Of a stretch of 64,000 nt of DNA, positions 18,561 to 31,200 are shown one piece after another. Origin of the DNA: Apus apus (Eukaryota; Chordata; Aves; Apodiformes; Apodidae); assembly GCF_020740795.1 (NCBI RefSeq), contig NC_067312.1, positions 61,170,405 to 61,234,404 of the forward strand, read 5' to 3'. The notes under the pieces are model-generated. The model searched no databases and had not been told where the DNA came from. It worked only from the letters and a program-made list of their open reading frames with translations. The position numbers and the translations under genes are program-made. Within the stretch, counting starts at the first letter, position 1. Each line of letters opens with the position of its first letter.

Positions 18561-18910
18561 CTAAGGAACTCCCACAACCAGGGAAGCAACACCTGAACGC
18601 GGTGATTTTGATGGGGAAATAGTAAATAAAGCAAAAAAATTACACAACACAGAACGTAAGATTAGCATTAAAAAGGTAAATAAAGCTTAAAGAGAGGCAT
18701 GACGTCTACATTCAGGCAGCGTGATCTCGAAATCACCCTGCCCAGCTGTGGCCTCTTCAGGCACCTGCGCAGAAGAGCCTGCCGCGGAGCAGGACAGACG
18801 ATCTCGCCCGTTAAAATCCCCGTACTTCACAAGCAGCTCGCCATGCCTTGCAAAGGATAGAAATACAGTGACCAGGCAGGTCTGGAAGCCGAAAACACCC
18901 ACCTCCCTAG

Positions 18911-18935
18911 GGCCGGGCCGGGCCGGGCCGGGCCG
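18911..18935. repeat. GGCCG pentamer repeat, five copies
   Basis: Five consecutive GGCCG units lie at the left part of the CpG island. The repeat is G-rich on the plus strand and may be length-variable. Confidence 0.9.
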
Positions 18936-19012
18936 CGCCGCCCCCTCCCCGCAGGCCCCGCAGGCCCCGCTACGTTCCCCAGAGGGAGCAGGCGGCAGCG
19001 CAGCCTGGGCCC

Positions 19013-19080
19013 TCGGCCCGCCCCTCCGGCCCGCCCCTCCCGCCCCTCCGGCCCGCCCCTCCCGCCCTCCGGCCCGCCGC
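19013..19080. repeat. Promoter minisatellite of GGCCCGCCCCTCC-like units
   Basis: Around five imperfect 10-14 base units of the CGGCCCGCCCCTCC / CCGCCCCTCC type occur back to back, each containing a GC-box (Sp1/KLF-type) core. The array sits about 110-180 bases upstream of the HSD17B4 start codon, so copy number could affect promoter strength. This is inference. Confidence 0.75.
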
Positions 19081-19191
19081 CTCCAGCCCGCCCGCCCCTC
19101 TCTCCGGCCCGCCCCGCCTTCCCTGGCCTCGCCCCGGCTCCAGCGGCCGGGCCGGCGCAGAGCGCGGTGGAGCGCGGAGTTGCGGGGAGCC

Positions 19192-19249
19192 ATGGCGGCG
19201 GAGCTGCGGTTTGACGGGCGGGTGGTGCTGGTGACCGGCGCCGGCGGAG
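19192..19249 (+). CDS. HSD17B4: HSD17B4 coding exon 1 (residues 1-19)
   Basis: ATG sits in a strong context (GAGCCATGG). The exon encodes [19 protein letters not shown], the first beta strand and the start of the NAD-binding glycine loop. It ends with the first base of codon 20 before GTGAGC. The N-terminus differs from the human MGSPLRFDG only in the first few residues, which supports this start. Confidence 0.97.
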
Positions 19250-22200
19250 GTGAGCAGCGCCGTTCCGCCCCGCCGTGCGGTGTGGCGGGGATGTCGTCCC
19301 CGGAAGGAGGTGGCTGGGTCCGTTGCGGGGCTCCCTGCGGGAGGCCGGGCGAGGCGGGCACCTCTCAGCCACTTCTGCCCGCGGCCCTGACAGGTGCCCT
19401 GGTGCCCTCCGGTGGCAACCGGGCTCGTCTGTGATGGGTCACTCGTTCACAAGGTTTTGTTTTATTTTGTGTTTTGTTTTGTTTTCCTGCAGAAGAGAGA
19501 GGTGCGGCAGCCGCGGGGGAGGCCCGGCCCGGCGGCGGCCCTGTCAGGTGCCGGCCCCGCGGCCGTCAGGGCCGCCCCGGCAGTGCCAAGGCTGTACAGG
19601 GGTTACCGCCGTGTTTCTTGCAGTGCTTTGGAGCTACTGCAGCTTGGTCTGAGCCCCAGTGCTGCTGAAAGTTAGCACGTTCGTACTGCCTCCATTTGTG
19701 TGCTTTCTGCTTGTTAAGTACACGAGGAGTAACACTCACCCCAAGCAGTAATAGGTGTCCTGCTCCATGTACTGTTTTGGTATCCTAGTTCCTTGCAGTT
19801 TTGCCTTGAACCTGCCCAGCTTGTAACCTGAGCGATCTGGCACAATGTTGTTCCAGCAAGAGTTTGACATGTGCCTGCGCTGCTCCAGAAAGGAGCCTCG
19901 GAGCTGCCTGTGTTTCCCCTGACCTCCTACTGGGAGACAGACCGAAGGGACAGGGAAAAGGCCAGCGGAGAGGTGGAAGGGTGGGGTGAGATTTGGTTCA
20001 GCAGCAGAGCTGCTGGGAGTGGGCTGCGGGACTGACCTCTGCAGGGGTGGTGGTTCTGCAATGGAATGCTCGAGTTTGCCAGGAAATGGGTTTTGTATTT
20101 GTTGTTACTGCGTGGGGTTGGTTGGGTTTGGGCTTTCAGGCTTCTTTTTTTTTTTTTTTTTCCTTCCCCGTTGTTGGTTGTTTTGTTTGTTTCGTTTGGT
20201 TTGGTTTTTTTGGGGGGGTTGTTTGTTTTCCTTCTTCCTCTGAATGCATACTTTGACCTTTGCCTACCACCAAAGATAGGAGCTATGAGTGTGAACAAGA
20301 GAGAAGCAGTTTGCAGTTGTGGTTAGCTGCTAAAGGAGCTTGTTCTGCTGTCCTCTGGGACGGTTCTGCCTCCCACAGTGAAGTTTTGCACTTTTTTTTC
20401 TGAAGCTGCACGTAGCCAGAGGAGTAATTTTGGGACCGTAGATTATGTGATGTCTTGTGGAGAAGGGCCAATGTGAGATTTTATTGAAAGCACTGAGCAG
20501 CCTACTCATGTCAGCTGAGGGTCACAAACCTGAGAATAATTGAGCCTAGATCTTTGTATGATGCTTTTCAGCTTTTACCAGACCTATATTTATTTATGTG
20601 CTTCTCTCTGTAAACAAGTCTCACTGAAGAATAGGTTAAGACCTTAGATAATAGCAAAACCAGGACACTTCGGCAATAACAAAGCTTCTAAAAAGCACTG
20701 CATGGAGGTAAATTTGCTTATCATAGGTGTGGGTGCAGTGACCCTTGTACTTCTAGTATTGTGCTGCTTGAAAACGGTTTGTTAACAGAGAAAACTGTCC
20801 TTGGATGTTTTATTTCACAATAGTTTTTTTGATAAGTGGTTGATTAAATTTAAACCAAGATAAAGGGAAGCCCTGTTCACATTAGTTCTTGTCTTGCTTT
20901 TGTTAGTTAACAGCACTGTAGTTAGACTGTACTTCTAATAGCATTGTTTGTCAACATTGATTTTTCACTTGGATGCTGGTGAACAGATCAGAGCTGGGAA
21001 TTTATCTAAAAATCTGGATCACTAATTTATTTTAAAGCGAGACCAGTTTTCACATACACAGGCATCTAAATATACATTAGTTTATTTTCATGTTGTGCAA
21101 ACCCTTGTGAAGTATTGTTCCTGCCTGTCATGCAGCCTTGTTATTTATGCAAGAAAAGCTAACATTTTTTAAGATTTGTGTTCATTCTTAAGCATTCAGC
21201 CCTAGCTTGTCAGTTGAGAATATAGAACGTGGTCTGTTTTTTGTGCACTTCTCAGTTATGTGGCTTTTCAGAACCAAAAAAAAAGTTTTATTGGACTAGA
21301 GTTACATCAGGCAGTGGACATTTACGCACCTCACATATGCTACTCTCCAGTGCAGAGACTCATAGGAGTCTTATGTAAAAATCTGATTTGTTGACATGAG
21401 ATTAGTGTGTTTTGAAACAGTCTAAACAGTTCTGATTCCCCCCCCCCCCCGATTTTTTCTTTTGAGAGCTAGCTTTGAAAGTTTTGGTGAAAGGTCAAAG
21501 AGCTGCTGTTACACTCTGAGAAACTCTGACCAATTTTTGATCATTCAGATCTCAGTTTCTTTTGGAATGAAAAAAAGGATACTTATCATCGATTGATACT
21601 TATCAATAACTTTTCACTGGTACAGCAGATAATGTCTATAAATAGTTTGTTGTATCAAATGACTGATGCATAACAAACCTAGACTAAGCCAGAGTAAAGG
21701 TACAAGAGTCTTACTTTTGTATGTGAGGCAAAAGTTACAGTCTTCTGTTATAGGTAAACTATGGGTGCATCTGTTTAACTGCAGTGTTAAGTGATTCACA
21801 TGTATCCAAATAATTGGAGGGGGTTTGTCAGTACATCTTCAATCACAGTTAAATTTTGTTCAGTTTCTTCTTCAAATCTTAAAGACTAACTTTAACCAGG
21901 GAAGTATCTTATTTACTTATAATGTAATTAATTAACTTGAAACATACCCTCCTTATTACATCAAGACAGTAACGTTTATGCCTTACAAATGTTTTTTTTC
22001 TGTGACAAGCACAAAGCAGTAGACAGCTTGCCCTGATGGTTCCCTTGAGTGCAACCATCAAGAGTAAGCGTGGGGATTTTTTTTTTTTTTCTCTTGACTG
22101 GAGGATTTTGTTATAATTTATCTGTTTGTTTACTTTTACTTTTAGAACTTACCTGCAATTTTTAACTCCTAGGAAAACAGTGTTTTACTTTGAACCTTCA

Positions 22201-25200
22201 CGGTGTTTGTGCTGATTTGTTGCATTTCTTTTTGTGCAATTCATTTTTGTATGTCTTTTTCTTTGAAATGTGATCTACGAGACAAATTGACTCTTTTTTA
22301 CTTCTCTTTTTTTAAACTAGGTTTGGGCAGAGCATATGCTCTGGCTTTTGCTGAAAGAGGAGCTTCAGTAGTTGGTAAGTTTTATGTTAACTTACTTGAT
22401 CTAGATAATAACCTTTGCCTTTTCACATAGCTCGCATTCAACAGCCCATGCCCTTTTAGACAGTAACCTTTGTTATTTAATGGTTTTCTGTCCTTATCTT
22501 TTGCTGTTTAAATTTTCCTTCTAAGCTTTATTTTCTTTTGAAAGAGTACCCCAGGTTTGTCCAAGGGCTTATCTTCGCTGGAAGGCTAATTTGAATCAGA
22601 TCATTTTGTGGACTTGACTTTCATCCATGTATAGTGGTGTTTGTGGTGAGTTCTGGCCAGAGGGAGTGTTGTCTTAGGTGAATACTGTTCAGAAACTTTT
22701 AACCGTTTGAAAATGTGAATACCTCATCTTCTAGTACCTTCTCTCAGGAAATAAGTTATTGGAATGTAACACATTGTCACTCAGAGAACACAGAATGTGC
22801 TGAAAGGGCACTGTTTCTTTCTGCAGTGCATCACAGACGAGCCATATGGTCTCAATGACAGTGCTAAATTGCATCGGTAAGGGATTTCCCATAGTTTTGT
22901 AGTCATTTGGTTGAAGCTTCTTCATGGAATATTTTGTTGTGCAAAATGCTGTATCACAAGCTAATTCTGAAGGTTAAGTTATATTCCTGGACACTTTGGT
23001 GTTGGCATTGCCATTTTGACTACCTATGAATATATTTGTACAGGTATTGTGAATGAGTTCAAGGTTAAATATTTAAGCACATTATGGACAAGAATTTGCT
23101 CACTGATTTCTAGTAGATTTAGCTTTTCATTAAAATTGTTTATTTTTACTTTATTGATAAAATATGAGAAATCTGTATGGAGACAACTTAAAAAAATCTA
23201 GCTGCTTTTTTTTTTCCTGGTAGTTGTCACTTTTGAGACTTCATTATTAGCAACATGAATACTTAATCTGAAGTTCTTCTTTAAGAAAAATTAGGTCATT
23301 AAAGCAGCCCAAATGTGTATTTGCATTTACATTGTGTAGCTAGTGGTGTTCTGACTTTCCAGAATGATCTGAAAGAACATATATTACATGACCACAGCTA
23401 ATGCTCCATTTTCTTGTAGCCTTATTACACAATAGCTAAATCAGTTGGTTAACTGCCTGCAAGGGAGACTTTCTTTGGAAACTACGTCGCACTTTACCTC
23501 TTCTTACTTTGCAATTACTCTAAATTCATTTATTTATTTTTCTTACTGTTGTTCTCTTATGATTCTGACTTCGAAGAGCTGAGAAGTCACTTGTGTAAAT
23601 ATTTTAATTTTTTTTTTACTAAAGCAGATGAGAAATTCATATCTCTTTAAAACAAGTTAGTTTTTAAAAGTTATGGAAATGAAGACACATTGTAAGAACA
23701 GGGATCCAGTGCTCTAGTTAGAGGAATACCAGTGGGTCCCAACATGGGAGCTTTTTCTGTCCAGTTCCACATCAATCCCTGTGTACATGCTTCTGCTGAG
23801 TGAGTTGCTGTCAATGTGGTTGGACTGACCTAACCAGTGTGACCCAAGTAGAAATTTTCCTTATCCCCTGAAGGCTGCCTGCTCCCACAATTTTTGTCCT
23901 GATTTGCCTCTTTCTTGCTTCTCGTCAGAAAAAGTTGAAAACAGGCAGAAGGGGATGCTTTGGTTTTTTCTTGCAACCTCTATTGTGTCCAGACCCTGTG
24001 TTTCTTCCTTGTCAGTCTACTTGAGGGCTCTGCTGTGTTGCTGTTTTAGTTTAGAGCCATGCTTCTGAAGCACCTCTCCTGATTTGTAACTATTTGTAAT
24101 TTTGTTTGCCTTGTGAGATGGTTTCAAAGTGCATGACTGGAGTTCCATTGAAAACCAAACTGGAAGATGCCATTGAGCAGTGCATCTAAATTGTTCCGAA
24201 TGTGTGACTGGTTTGTGGCACCAGAATACAGCAAGAAATGAGCTCGTTTATTTTTGACAAAGCGTGTACTGTAGATGTTAGGTCCTCAGCACCAACCGTT
24301 TCACTCTTGTTCTGATTTGGTGTTTTTTTTGGTAGTGGGAGAAGGGCCACAGGAGTGGCTCCTGTAAGAAGCTGAGAAGCTCCCCTTGCTCCAGACCCAA
24401 CCAAGGAGCCGTTAGAGGGACAATAGATGCACCTCAGTGATTAACATATGAAGGAATTGTAATGAGACCTAAGCAGGAAAGCACTTGGGGGATAAGAGCT
24501 GTGCTAAGGAAGGAGAGTGGTGCTGGTGGTTGGTGAGGAAGAAGGGGAAGAAGGTGCCCAAGCAGAAGTTTCCCTGCAGCCCATGGCAAGATGACAGGTT
24601 GTCCCCCTGCCTTCTTGGAGGAACGTGGTGGAACATTCCCTGAAGGCACCAGGAGGGGTGAACTTGGCCAGTGGGCTTGGATTTCTTTGGCCACTGGACT
24701 TGGATTTGCTGCCAGCGGACTTGGATCACACAGCTGTGGAAGTCCCTGGTGCCAGGGGAGGTGATTGTTCCCAAAGCAGTGTCTCTGTGGGAAGCCCACA
24801 CTGGAGCAGCTTGCTCCAGGCCTCGTAGGAAGTAGTCATGAAGGAGAGGTTCATGGAGGACTCTCTCCCATGGGAGGGACCCCGTGGGGAAGCAGAAAAA
24901 GACTGTGAGGAATCCTTCCTGAGGAGGAAGGAGCAGCAAGAACCACCAGCCCGTGAACTGGCTCTAAACCCCATCCCCTGTTCCCCTGTGCCGCTGGGGC
25001 GAAGGAGGGAGAGAAACCGAGAACAAAGTGATTTGGGCCCTGGAAAGAAGGGAGGGGTGGGGGGAACATATGTAAGCACTGCTCTTTGTGTTGTCTGTGT
25101 CCTGTATGTTTCATTAGTGTGAAATTAAATTATTTTTTTTTCCCCCAAGTTTAGTCTTTTTGCCCAGGACCTTAATTGGTGAAGAAGCCTCCTTGTCCTT

Positions 25201-28200
25201 TGTCTCAACCCATGAGCTTTGTCCTCCTTATCCCAGAGTGTGTGTGTGTGTCTGGGGGGGAGTTGAGTGAGGGACCATGTGGCTGTTCCTTTGTTGTCAT
25301 GTTCGGCCCAAACCACGACAGCTCTACAGATGTGCTTCTGCTGCTCTTCACTACTTGCTAATAATGCACCCATAGCCTTAGAGGTTCAAACTGTAAAAGT
25401 GCTCTATCACAACTGCTACAGTTTCTGGCTCTTTTCTTCTATATGTTTCAACTGGAAATTATATGATGTAAAGCTTGAGCTTAATGTTATTTATCATTTG
25501 TTTGGTTTTGTTTTTTTAAATTATTTCATTGCACTTGAAGAGTTATTCTATAAGCATGTCTTTTTTTAGAGGGTTGTAATGTCTTAACTAGACTAACTGA
25601 ATGTTTCTATGTACATTTTTACCACAAAACTGTCCACTCTCCCAGGACATAGTAGAAATCGTAGTACTGTTCCTGACTTGCTTTTCTTTAAAATCGTGTT
25701 AAAGACCTTTGATGCTGCAGGCTGAGCGGTCTGCCAGTGTTGCCTATTCTAATGCTTCACTACCCTTGGAAATTTTGCCTTGAGGCCTCACCTGAATTGT
25801 GCTGGCTGTGTGCTCAAACTGTTAGCTATTGATCTGTTTAGCTTAGAGATTTTATGTCCTTTCTTTTTTAAGTAAGTCTGTTAACTGTGCTCAAGCATAG
25901 AATCATGTTCTGCCTTAATCTTCCCTCCTTCAGCCTAGGCTGTTCTTGGTTTTGGTTTGGTTTTGTTTGTTGTTACTTTTTTCCTAATCTTTAAGTGGCT
26001 CACTTCTGGCTTTTGGCATTTTCATTTAATCATATGGATTTTCTGCAGTTTCTGCATTTCTTTTGAAGTGCTTCATCTGAATAATAGAGAAAGATTTTGT
26101 CAAGTGTCCTGCAAGCTATGTTCCTCTTTACTTGAAGAGTTTAAAAACAAAACAAAAGGGCACCAGCAAGAATATCTTGCATATTTTGTGGATTTCACTC
26201 TGGCTACCTTCTTAGGGACTTAAAAAATTTAGAAGGCACAAAGCTGGAGTTCATCGTAGCAAAAGACTGTTTTGCTATGCAGAATACCATTGTTGCATGT
26301 AAATCCACAGTAAACTATGGTTTTCTTACACTCATTTTGCACTCATTAAAACATACTTCTTACAATTTAAAACAAAATGTTTGTCCAAATATAATGTGTA
26401 TATGGAACTTTTTGGGTGTGTTTTTATTTTCCTGATGAATTCCATGAAACTTTGGGATATTCAGCTACCATTAAAGATGCATGCCCAGTACAGAGAGCAG
26501 CCTGGAAACAAAGGAGCTCTTTGTGTCAGGTAGCCCTCTTATTCCACGTAAGCGTGGTCTGAAGAAGCTTCAGAGCAGGCTCTTCTCACTGTTTTCACGC
26601 TGCTTGATCTGTTCCGTAGTGACGCTTACTAGTAACATTTTAACTAGTCTAGTAACAGGAACAAAATCTTCCCAGTTTTGTTTACAGATCATGTAGTAGC
26701 TGTAGCAGTTTGACAAGAGACCAGAATTAATAATCTATGATCAGTATGCAGTCTTGATCTTAATCTCTCAGCTACAATAACAAAATTAGAGAGGTAGTTT
26801 GGGCAGGGCAAGAAAGTTGAACGCATGGTGGAGAGAAAAAAAAAAACAAAGAAAAAATAACTTGTTTGCTGTATTATTTTTACAAATAATGCTGTATGTT
26901 ATACTACTTAAAAAAAACCAACAACAACAACAACAAAACCAAAGAAAAACCCAACCAAAACAGCAATAATGTTAACTACTGTTCTTCTCTAATAATCTGA
27001 GATTCTCAGTAGGAACTGGATCCACCAGGTTTCATTAATACTTCTAAAATTTCCAGTGTAATGATGAGATAACGAGAGACCATGAATCCTGAATATTAAC
27101 GGTGAAAACTTAATTTCTTTGTGATGCACAGTGAATGATCTTGGAGGTGATTTCAAGGGATATGGCAAGAGCTCCTCAGCTGCTGACAAAGTTGTCAACG
27201 AAATCAGAGCAAAAGGAGGGAAAGCAGTAGCCAATTATGGTATGTTATTTTTCCAGAATGGTATAATGCTTTATGTGTAGGAATAGTGGACCTGTTGAAT
27301 TAAAAGTTGACACTCCTTAATAAAGGACTACTGCCAGCTTGCCAATACTGTACAAATTAAGTACATGTAATGTAATGTGGAGTATGGAGACAGACATGCC
27401 AAAAGCAAGTGCATAAATTGCTCATTAAATTAGTACTCACCTTTTCATTCATATGCTTTTGAAAAATTGAAACACTAAGAAACTGCCCACCTGCAGTTGT
27501 CATAGGCAAAATGGGAACAGATGATTCTTACTTGTTTTTCTTGCAATGGCAAACATTGTGCTACTCAGTTAGACTGGGGGATTTGCTTTGGGCAACATGC
27601 AAATAGTGGCTGAATTTGAATTTATTATTTATATTTAGGTTGTACACAATTTGTTTTTCTTAGCTCCATGGAGTTAGTTGTTAATATACGGAAAGAGCAG
27701 TGTATCCAGTCTAATAATAATAGTTTCTTACAGATTCGGTAGAAGATGGTGAAAAGCTTGTGAAGACAGCACTTGAGGCTTTCGGGAGGATAGGTACAGT
27801 TGCTTAATTTTTGTTGTAACTTCCTTGCAGGTACAGAGCCATTATAAACAGTGCAGTTGCCAGTTGTATCAAGTACAGTGTGACAGCAGTAGAACTCACT
27901 GACCCTTGATGCCCTTAGTCAGTTGAGACCTAAGTCAGGGGATTTCCTAAGTCTGAATGAGCAACTTTTCTGTCTTTTTGGTACTTTTTTGCAGAAGTTT
28001 AAAGCTCAGTATGTGATTCTCACTTTCCTGCCCTTCAGAATTTTGGTGTTTCAGTAGTGGTTAACAATTTCTGTCTCAAAGCTCAGAATTCATCAAGTGT
28101 TATAACTACCTGTTAAAGCTAAGATAAATAATGTAGCTAGAGTCAGAATTGGCTCTGTCATGTTTTGGAAGCTCTTTTTGCTTATGTGGAGATCAAAAAG

Positions 28201-31200
28201 CTTTAACAAAAAAAGAAGCTTTTAGATATTTTATCTAACAAGTAATGTACCTCTTTGCCATATGATTGCCACTGTTTAAGTGGGAATTTTATGTGATTTT
28301 AACTCAGCGTTAAATGGCAAAAAGTACACATAATCAAAGCCAATCAAATTAAATATTTGGTAAAAAATTATAATGATCCAGGTTGCTTTTCTGGCTCTGT
28401 GGTTCTTGCAGTTATGATTTGGGCTTACTGCAACAAAGATGGTGCCACAAACTGCATAATTGGGAGCACTCTGGAATTCAAAGCAAGCTGCAAAACTGCA
28501 GGATGGCTGCATCCTGCAGGGATTGTGTTCCTAGGTAGCCAGTGCTTCTCAGCTATGCCTTCTTGTCAGGCTTTTTTTGTTAGGCTTTCGTGGCAGTCCA
28601 AGAGTTGCCTGTACTGAAATACTTTGTCTTGTCTCAATTATTGTCCAATGGTAGAGTTCACTATTTGGGACAAGGAGCTGTAGTAGTATGGTGTATGTAT
28701 GCAGTGTTCTGGTCTGTTAACAGTTTTAGAAGTGGGAGAAAAATAAGAACAAGCTTGTATTTTATCAGTGCATTCACATAGTTTATTTTCTTGGGTTTTT
28801 TGCAGATATCGTTATAAACAATGCTGGGTAAGTAACGTGAAGGTTTTTTCCCATCAGTTTTTTTGTAAACACCTGTTAATATATTTTTTTTTCCTGTTTG
28901 TTTTGTTTTATTCTCCTAATTATGTATTTTAGGATCCTAAGAGACCGTTCATTTGTTCGGATAAGTGATGAAGATTGGGGTGAGTTTCTAAACTCTAAGA
29001 TGTACTTTCTGTGTGAAAGACGAAGGCTATATCTGTCCTGTTGCTACAAGGAAGAAGAGAAGGCAGTGAAGGCTGTCTGTACCAGATCAGAGAATTATAT
29101 TTTGCCCTGGAAGTTTAGTGCTAAACTACCTCTGTTCAGCTGCCTTGGGTTCAGTTTGCAAACTAGATCTGTGCTGCAATGCATGGTGGGTGTGTGTTGT
29201 TCCAAATGGTAAGAAAGGCTCTAGATGCCACTCCAGGGTGCTGAGTGGAATACAAAAAAGAGCCATGTGAAGCACACAAAATAGTTTTTGTGAGGAGAAC
29301 ACATTCCTAGCTCCAGCAGTGACTGGCTGAATACTAAACAGGCTTGAAAGATTGAGGACTAACAAAGGAAAGTAAGCTGATGTGCCAAGACAGAAGAACA
29401 GAAGGAACCTTCAGTTAGATGATAGATGGTGATAAGCCAGTTGAGCAGACTTTTGCAAAGATGATCTAGCTTCTGTAGTCCTTGTTTGACTGCTTACGTG
29501 CGGGGATTTTGAATGCTTGTAAATTCCATACAGGAGAGCCCTATTCAAGAGGGAGAAGAGATGTTCAGTGTATGTTCAGGCAAGCACTTCAAAATTATAT
29601 ATAAAAAAGAAAAAAGATACAAGCCCCCATGTTTTTAGTAACAGTTTGATAACATGAAGAGAGTGCAGTTTTTGTCATGAAGAAGAAACAAGTGGTGTAT
29701 TTCAAGTTGGGTAACAAAATCCTGGAATTATTAACCAGTTCTTAATTTATTCCTAGATATAATTCATAGAATTCATTTGAGGGGATCGTTCCTGGTTACC
29801 CGAGCTGCATGGAATCATATGAAAAATCAGAAATTTGGCAGGTAAAAAATTTGTGTTTTTTTTTTTTTTTTTTTCAGTAGGATATAACAGACTGTGTTGA
29901 CACTTCTTGACAGTGAAGGAAGAGTTTTGTGTCTTTTTCTTTCACTGTCACTGAGATGAAACAAAATTGGCCCAAATGTGTAAGCCCTTATCCTTTCAGT
30001 TTTGCTTTTCTTACTGCTTCCCAGCCAAATGTTTCAATGTAGATACACGTTTCCATGTAGATACAAGTACACCTGACAGGAGCTGTAGGATTGTAGAAAT
30101 GCCATTTCTAACCAACCATGGGGACTGGTTGGAAATGTTTTTTACTTGTATGTTGCTGTAAGTTCAAGGGGTTCTTCTCCTGCTTCTTCTTACTGAAATG
30201 ACAGGTATGTGCAGTTCTGCTTGTGGGTCATGTTTTGGTTGGTTTTTTTTTTTTTTTTTTCCCCTTTGGACAAATTTACTTGTCTTAGAAGTTTTGAGTG
30301 TTCTTAGTCTATTTTGGTATGTGTTACTATTAACTGAAAGACTGCAGTTAATTCAGATCTTCAGTTTTTTAATCTTTTGTTGTTTTTCCTTAACATGATT
30401 ATCTCAACAACCATACCCACATGTTGAAAGCTGTAATAGCTGCTTTGTCATTCTGTGATCAAACTGACATTAATTCTCATCCAGCAAACTGAACTGTAAG
30501 GATAAGGGGAGAGATCAGCAGGCAGAATACATGGCTCAAGTGTAGGAGTTGCATCCATTTAGGAAAAAGGTCCCCTTGGTGCCTTTTCTGTATTTGCTCA
30601 GATAACAATGGTAGTGAGTGCTTCTGATGCCTATTTACAGATGTACGCCATCTGCAAAGTGTCTGTTTTGTATGGATTTCGTAGCTTCTATTTATCTTGA
30701 CACATCTCTAAATTAAAAACAGTGGATTATTGTCAGTGAGGCAAATAACAAAAATGAAATAGATTTTGATCCCAAATATGCAGTGTGTTTAGAGTAGATT
30801 AGAACAAATTCAAATAAGGCTTATTTTAAAAGTGAAAGTGTAGACGCTTCATTTGAATTCCAATTTATGAGAAGACATGCAGCACAATGTTTTCTTGCCT
30901 CAAATGAGCTATGAGTTGCAGTGGTTTTAGAGCTTTCTTGTGAGCAGTTCAGTCATCTCCACAGCAATAATGTTAGGGGGCAGCAATGGGCAAGACTTTG
31001 CTGTCTTCTTTCATGTGTTTAAGGCACATTAAGATTCTTTGAATGTGAATTCTGTAGGAATGCATCTTCTTACCTTACCTGGCAGATGTGAAGGGGAAGT
31101 AATTTTCCATAAAATAGTTTTCTGATGGCTGAAGCCATTAATTACAAGAATAATCCTGCTAGAAGTACAATTAATTAGACAGTGAAAAGAAAATACTGTA

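Larger units (their letters stand above)
18890..19580 (+). promoter_or_regulatory. HSD17B4: CpG-island promoter of HSD17B4
   Basis: There is an abrupt rise to very GC- and CpG-rich sequence around coding exon 1. It holds multiple GC-box-like CCGCCCC/CCCGCCCCTCC motifs and no TATA box, as expected for a housekeeping peroxisomal enzyme. Long open frames on both strands here (for example 18687-19434) are artefacts of GC-rich sequence. The transcription start probably lies within about 100 bases upstream of the ATG at 19192, but it cannot be fixed by eye. Confidence 0.85.
22375..27131 (+). other. HSD17B4: HSD17B4 intron 2
   Basis: A 4.76-kb intron containing the sense-oriented LTR at 24031-25320. 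It also has short A-rich and CAA repeats (26921-26937) near the 3' end. I see no other feature. Confidence 0.8.

Noticed and set aside
18687..19434. Overlapping 180-237 codon frames around the HSD17B4 promoter
   Set aside because: GC-rich CpG-island sequence lacks stop codons by composition. The frames are Pro/Arg/Ala/Gly-rich, lack homology and run through the known exon 1 splice site.
19493..19547. Possible cryptic 55-base exon in HSD17B4 intron 1 (acceptor TTTTCCTGCAG, donor CAGGTGCC)
   Set aside because: Inclusion would shift the reading frame into exon 2, and no family member has such an exon. The sites alone are weak evidence.
24434..25373. Several 80-156 codon minus-strand frames
   Set aside because: They lie within the LTR, are opposite to its orientation, and show no domain.
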